A DNA stretch of 11,395 nt. Origin: JACDAL01 sp035646635 (GTDB taxonomy: Bacteria > Actinomycetota > CADDZG01 > WHSQ01). The position numbers were made by a program, and so were the translations under genes. This document shows, one piece after another, positions 7,057 through 11,395 of the stretch; position 1 is the first letter of the stretch, and each line of letters starts with the position of its first letter. Below the pieces are notes generated by a model. The model saw only the letters and a list, made by a program, of their open reading frames with translations, did no database searches and had not been told where the DNA came from. The stretch is from positions 1 to 11,395 of the forward strand of contig DASRPA010000016.1 in NCBI GenBank assembly GCA_035646635.1. Direction: 5' to 3'.

Positions 7057-9045
7057 CTATCCCGAGAAGTCCTGGCCTAGTCTCACGTTGGGGTCATCGT
7101 CGACGTTGAAGATCGCTTCGTAGATCTGACGCGCCACCGGAGCAGCGCTCTCGCCTCCGTGCCCGGCCTTCTCGAGATAGGTGACCACGACGTACTCGGG
7201 ATCGTCGGCGGGGGCATAGGAGGTGAACCACGCGTAGTTGAGGCCGGAGTCGACCGAGCCGATCTGAGCCGTTCCGGTCTTGCCGGCGACCGGGAAGCTT
7301 CCCTGGGGATAGCCCGCGAAGGCCGACGCACCAGTTCCCTGGTCTCCCGATATGACGTCCACGAGCCCCTGTTGCAACGGCGCCAGCTCGGCCTCTTCTA
7401 GCGGCAGCCTGCGCACGGTCTTGGCCTTGAACTCCTTGAGTATCTTGACCTCGCCTTCGTCGCCTGTGCGTCCCACCGACATTCCCAAATGTGGCTTGAC
7501 GATGCGACCGCCGTTGGCGATCGCCGCATAGGTCACCGCCATCTGCAGCGGGGTGGTTATGAGCTCCCCCTGGCCGATGGCCATGTTGACGGTGAAACCG
7601 GGTAGCCACCCGATGGGACAGAAGTAGTCGCGGTAGGCATCGCACCAAGCATCATCGGCGACCCGACCTTCAGCCTCGTAGGGAAGGTCGATTCCAGTTT
7701 CATGCCCGAAGCCTGCGATCCGCATGTAGTCCTGGAAGCGTTCACTGTCATCGCCCAGGGCCGCTCCGTAAGCCTCTTCCATGGCCCATCCCAGCTGGTA
7801 ATAAAAGGTATCGCACGAAACCTCGAGGGACTCCGCGAATCCCATGTAGCCCATATCGGCGGAGGTCCAGTTGCTGAAGATGACGCTGCCGGGCCCGCCT
7901 TCGGGAGGAAAGACCGATGACGGCGGGCACCCCAGGAACGTCGCGGGCGTAGCCACCCCGGACCACATCGCCGCTCCGGCGGTGACGACCTTGAAAGTAG
8001 AGCCGGGTGGAAAACCTCCCAGCACGGGCCGGTTCAACAGTCGGTCGTCGGAGTTGTCCTCGGGGGTCGCCGCGCCCAGCTTGCGCGCGTCCTTCTGGCT
8101 GTAGCCGTCGGCGAGAATGGAGGGGTTGTAGGTGGGATAGCTGGCCATGGCGATGATCTCGCCGTTGTCGGGATCCATGACCACAGCTCCCCCGGAGGGA
8201 GCTTGATACGCGGCGCGGGCCGCCTCGATGCCCGAGGCCAGGGCCTTCTCGGTGACCTTCTGGATACGGGTATCAAGCGTCAGATAGAGATCGTCTCCCG
8301 GTCTTTCCCTCCGCCGCAGGTCGGAGTCGACCTCGTCGTCGGCCGAGTTCACCACCACCCTCTCAAGTCTCGGCTGGCCCCGGATGAAGCGATCGTAGGT
8401 GTACTCGATTCCGTCGCGCCCGACGATGTCCCCCGCCTTGTAGCGCTTCGATCCGTAGTGGTCGGACTTCAGCAGATCTTCTGAGATCTCTCCGACGTAG
8501 CCCAGAAGCTGCGCCGCGAACTGTTTACGCGGATAGGTCCTAACCGGTAGGTTCTCGACCGCGACGCCGGGAAAGTCTTCGCCATTCTCTTCAATGTAAA
8601 AGGTGTCCTTCTCCCGCACGTCCACGGCCACCGCCACCGGCTTGTACGGCGACACGGCCTCGTCCTGAAGGTTGTCCTTCAGCTCTTTGACGGGTATCTC
8701 CAACTGCACCGAGAGACGGTGCAGCACCTTGCGTGTCTTCTTTGGCGTGTCGACGATCTGGCGGTCCACCGTCACCGACTCTGATCTGCGATTGCGCACC
8801 AGCACCTTGCCGTTGCGGTCGAGGATCAACCCTCGCGGCGGCTCGGACTCGACCAGACGAGTGCGGTTCTGTTTGGCGAGCTGGCGGAACTCGCTTGCTT
8901 CCAGTACCTGCAGGAACCACAGTCGCGAGAACAGTGCGACGAATATGGTCACGATGATTGTTCCGAAGACCGTCAGGCGCAGAAGCAGCCGGTCGATTCC
9001 AAAGACGCTGCGGCCCTCCTCGGTGGGCTTGGTGAAGCCGCTCAC
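7057..9045 (-). CDS. mrdA: Penicillin-binding protein 2 (class B transpeptidase)
   Basis: PBP2 cross-links glycan strands made by RodA during lateral wall growth and is a beta-lactam target. The 662-residue protein has a short cytoplasmic tail, one membrane anchor at about 18-47, a pedestal/dimerisation region from about 65 (SEPPRGLILDRNGKVLVRN), and a C-terminal transpeptidase domain. Its active-site motifs are S349-T-F-K352 (nucleophile S349), S410-C-D412 in the S-x-N position (S-x-D is usual in PBP2-type enzymes), and K589-T-G591. The domain has four cysteines: C373, C411, C468 and C476. The GTG at 9045 overlaps the mreD stop as GTGA, with AAGG about 10 bases upstream. It ends against rodA. 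Neighbours favour PBP2 (elongation) over FtsI (division). Confidence 0.95.
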   Translation of the reverse strand: MSGFTKPTEEGRSVFGIDRLLLRLTVFGTIIVTIFVALFSRLWFLQVLEASEFRQLAKQNRTRLVESEPPRGLILDRNGKVLVRNRRSESVTVDRQIVDTPKKTRKVLHRLSVQLEIPVKELKDNLQDEAVSPYKPVAVAVDVREKDTFYIEENGEDFPGVAVENLPVRTYPRKQFAAQLLGYVGEISEDLLKSDHYGSKRYKAGDIVGRDGIEYTYDRFIRGQPRLERVVVNSADDEVDSDLRRRERPGDDLYLTLDTRIQKVTEKALASGIEAARAAYQAPSGGAVVMDPDNGEIIAMASYPTYNPSILADGYSQKDARKLGAATPEDNSDDRLLNRPVLGGFPPGSTFKVVTAGAAMWSGVATPATFLGCPPSSVFPPEGGPGSVIFSNWTSADMGYMGFAESLEVSCDTFYYQLGWAMEEAYGAALGDDSERFQDYMRIAGFGHETGIDLPYEAEGRVADDAWCDAYRDYFCPIGWLPGFTVNMAIGQGELITTPLQMAVTYAAIANGGRIVKPHLGMSVGRTGDEGEVKILKEFKAKTVRRLPLEEAELAPLQQGLVDVISGDQGTGASAFAGYPQGSFPVAGKTGTAQIGSVDSGLNYAWFTSYAPADDPEYVVVTYLEKAGHGGESAAPVARQIYEAIFNVDDDPNVRLGQDFSG

Positions 9046-9599
9046 CAGCGATACACCTTCTCCGGGCGGTAGCGATTAGCGACCTTTCTCACCAACGGAT
9101 ACACGAACGGCGTCAGCAGAGTGTTGTAGAGAATCACCAGTCCCGCCACCTTGATCGTGAACTCGAACCCGACCCACTCCTGTCCCAGCATGATGGCCAT
9201 GGTGGCATACCCAAACTCGGCGACTGTGGTTGCAACGGCTACCGCGAAAACGGGGGCCAGCACGGAATCCTGCGGAGCATAGATACGGAACATTCCCACA
9301 GCGAATGCGACCAGCGTGTACACCAGCGCAGTGAGACCGGTTATCGACTGAGGCAACAGAAGGTCCTGCAACAGCCCGCCGAAGAACCCCGTCACGACGC
9401 CCACCCGCTCCCCGTCTGTATAGGCCAGACACACGACCACGACGAGAATCAACTGAGGAATCACACCGAGCAGGGTGAGGCGCGCCAGCACGGTCGACTG
9501 CAACGCAACCGCGACAACTACCGTTGCCGTCACAGCAGCGATGCGGGCGAGGCCAACCTCGGCGAGGATGCCAGTAGGGCGTGATGCGCGCGCGCTCAA
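9042..9599 (-). CDS. mreD: Rod shape-determining membrane protein MreD
   Basis: MreD is an integral membrane component of the elongasome that works with MreC to connect cytoplasmic MreB to the wall synthases. The 185-residue product is hydrophobic through most of its length with about five to six membrane spans. It has the family-typical pattern of an acidic break followed by a Gly-rich segment, YTDGERVGVVTGFFGGLLQDL, near residues 61-81. The sequence is weakly conserved in general, so the call rests on hydropathy, length and position between mreC and PBP2. The start is TTG at 9599, sharing TTGA with the mreC stop, with only a weak purine run upstream, so initiation probably depends on ribosomes finishing mreC. 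The stop overlaps pbpA by 4 bases. Confidence 0.9.
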   Translation of the reverse strand: MSARASRPTGILAEVGLARIAAVTATVVVAVALQSTVLARLTLLGVIPQLILVVVVCLAYTDGERVGVVTGFFGGLLQDLLLPQSITGLTALVYTLVAFAVGMFRIYAPQDSVLAPVFAVAVATTVAEFGYATMAIMLGQEWVGFEFTIKVAGLVILYNTLLTPFVYPLVRKVANRYRPEKVYRW

Positions 9600-10456
9600 T
9601 TGGTCTTCTTCTTTTTGGGCTGTAGCTCGTCGCCTGTTTCGAGCAATACCGTTACGAATTGCAGAGACTTGAAATCGACTGACGGCTCGACGGTTATGAG
9701 CCGTTCCAACGCAGCCGCGGAGCCACCCACTTCCGCAACGAAGCCGATCTCGATGCCGGGAGGAAAGATTCCCTGGTCACGCCCCAGAGTGACCACTTCG
9801 TCCCCGACGGACACATCGGAAGTCACGTCGATTGACGAGAGGCTCAGCCTCTCGCCACCGCCGTTGCCCTCGACGAGTCCCGAATCGCCGAGATCTCCGA
9901 CGCTTGCCGTGGCGGCGGCGGCCGGATCGACCAGCAGCAGGACCGTAGAGTAGTTGCGATCGACCCGGATGATCTTTCCGACCAGCCCGTCCGGGTTCAA
10001 CACCGCGTTGTCGAGGCGGATGCCTTGGCGTTTTCCCTTGCCGATGACCACCGCCCATTTGTAGTTGGAGGGGGAATTGGAGATGACGGGCGCCAGCACT
10101 TTGTCCATCGTCGTCCAATGCTTCTCGAGCTTGAAATGCTCGTGCAGCTCCTTGTTCTCGGCTTCGATCTGGGGCAGTCCGTCGGCGTCCGCCTCCGCCT
10201 GGTCGAGGAGCGCCTTGAGCCGCTCGTTCTCGCCCCTGAGGTTCGTGAGCTCGGCCAAGGAGGAGAAGAAGCCGCCCACGGGGCGGGTGACCGTCGTGAA
10301 ACCCCTCTGGATGGGCGCCACCACGGTAACGGTCACATCGCGGGCGCGCTTGATCGGACCTCCGGAGTTCTGCCGGAAATCGAGCGTAACGACGGCTACG
10401 GACAGGGCTACAAAGGCAAGCAACAACACTCGCCCTCGCCCTACTCGGCGATACAT
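9596..10456 (-). CDS. mreC: Rod shape-determining protein MreC
   Basis: MreC is a bitopic membrane protein that activates PBP2/RodA from the outer face of the membrane. The 286-residue product has a basic N-terminus, one membrane segment at about 8-25 (VGRGRVLLLAFVALSVAVV), a coiled coil at about 64-110 (LTNLRGENERLKALLDQAEAD), and the paired beta-barrel domains from about 117 to 270, including NPDGLVGKIIRVDRNYSTVLLLVD. The tail is four lysines followed by TN. The ATG at 10456 has only a weak GAGG 11 bases upstream. It is separated from mreB by 169 bases containing three inverted repeats, so its level relative to mreB is probably set there. Its stop overlaps the mreD TTG start by 4 bases. Confidence 0.95.
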   Translation of the reverse strand: MYRRVGRGRVLLLAFVALSVAVVTLDFRQNSGGPIKRARDVTVTVVAPIQRGFTTVTRPVGGFFSSLAELTNLRGENERLKALLDQAEADADGLPQIEAENKELHEHFKLEKHWTTMDKVLAPVISNSPSNYKWAVVIGKGKRQGIRLDNAVLNPDGLVGKIIRVDRNYSTVLLLVDPAAAATASVGDLGDSGLVEGNGGGERLSLSSIDVTSDVSVGDEVVTLGRDQGIFPPGIEIGFVAEVGGSAAALERLITVEPSVDFKSLQFVTVLLETGDELQPKKKKTN

Positions 10457-10488
10457 CTCAGTTAAGACCTCAGTGCAACAAGCGCCGC

Positions 10489-10530
10489 AAAACGGGGGAC
10501 GGCCTCGGCGCGTGGCTGCGCGCGCCGTCC
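10489..10530 (-). terminator. G+C-rich hairpin followed by TTTT, upstream of mreC
   Basis: On the minus strand a 7-base arm GGACGGC (10530-10524) pairs with GCCGTCC (10503-10497). An inner GCGCG/CGCGC adds 5 more pairs around a CAGCCA loop, with a 4-base bulge on one side. After CCCG comes TTTT (10492-10489). This resembles an intrinsic terminator with a short, displaced T run. It lies between mreB and mreC, about 40 bases before the mreC start, so it could end mreB transcripts partially or act as an attenuator. Its function is inferred. Confidence 0.5.
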
Positions 10531-10553
10531 TTCGGGCGTCATCCTAGCCCGAA
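10531..10553 (-). repeat. 7-base perfect inverted repeat in the mreB-mreC gap
   Basis: TTCGGGC (10531-10537) and GCCCGAA (10547-10553) are perfect inverted arms around a 9-base loop. It lies directly against the hairpin at 10497-10530 and 5 bases from the 49-base element. As RNA it would be a short stable hairpin. The loop contains TAGGAT on the minus strand, which resembles a -10 box, but I find no suitable -35. Confidence 0.55.
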
Positions 10554-10558
10554 CCGGG

Positions 10559-10607
10559 GCCGAGTGGTGGATAGTGGTCACACAGTAGCCATTTACCACC
10601 ACTCGGC
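10559..10607 (-). repeat. 49-base inverted-repeat element, copy 1 (after mreB)
   Basis: A perfect 12-base inverted repeat (GCCGAGTGGTGG at 10559-10570, CCACCACTCGGC at 10596-10607) surrounds 25 bases. In the direction of transcription it begins 18 bases after the mreB stop. The first 15 bases on the minus strand (10609-10595) are identical to those of the copy after rng, total length is the same, and orientation relative to the genes is the same. The interiors are not clearly related. A 12-pair stem would be stable in RNA. There is no T run, so if it terminates or processes mreB mRNA it does so in an atypical way. Confidence 0.78.
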
Positions 10608-10625
10608 ACGGAAAAGGCGAGGGTT

Positions 10626-11395
<770 letters not shown>

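Noticed and set aside
10457..10492. Possible promoter TTGCGG-N17-TCTTAA just before mreC
   Set aside because: The -10 match is poor and the start site would fall at or beyond the mreC ATG. It is too weak to annotate without transcript data.

Overview
This window is a chromosomal housekeeping segment. Every gene lies on the minus strand, so transcription runs from high to low coordinates. It looks like an actinomycete-type bacterium (Actinomycetota). The support is very high G+C, heavy use of GTG and TTG starts with 4-base stop/start overlaps, an Arg/Pro-rich N-terminus on RNase E/G, and a gene order (mreB-mreC-mreD-pbpA-rodA-rng-rplU-rpmA-obg-proB-proA) close to the conserved order in Streptomyces and relatives. 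A lineage such as Acidimicrobiia is plausible, but the sequence alone does not fix it. A full MreBCD/PBP2/RodA set argues against the polar-growing mycobacteria and corynebacteria, which lack mreB.

Layout, in transcription order. (1) Elongasome block, 11395 to 5882: mreB (5' end cut by the window edge), a 169-base structured gap, then mreC, mreD, pbpA (PBP2) and rodA. The last four overlap by 1 to 4 bases or abut, so they look translationally coupled. MreB filaments, the MreC/MreD membrane scaffold, the PBP2 transpeptidase and the RodA glycosyltransferase together insert lateral-wall peptidoglycan. (2) RNA and ribosome block, 5885 to 3782: rng (RNase E/G family) overlaps rodA by 4 bases. A 119-base gap follows, then rplU and rpmA (ribosomal proteins L21 and L27). 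(3) After a 167-base gap comes obg, a GTPase of 50S ribosome assembly. It overlaps proB by 14 bases, and proB overlaps proA by 4. proB and proA catalyse the first two steps of proline synthesis. proA ends 8 bases before the window edge.

I see no mobile element, CRISPR array, tRNA, rRNA, phage gene or defence gene, and no protein of unknown function. The non-textbook signal is in the gaps. A 49-base element with identical inverted ends occurs twice, in the same orientation and with the same length. One copy is 18 bases after the mreB stop (10559-10607) and the other is 14 bases after the rng stop (4425-4473). In the mreB-mreC gap it is followed by two more inverted repeats, the last trailed by TTTT, so that gap is almost wholly predicted RNA structure. 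A second, smaller point is that Obg has Ala where the G4 motif normally has Asn.
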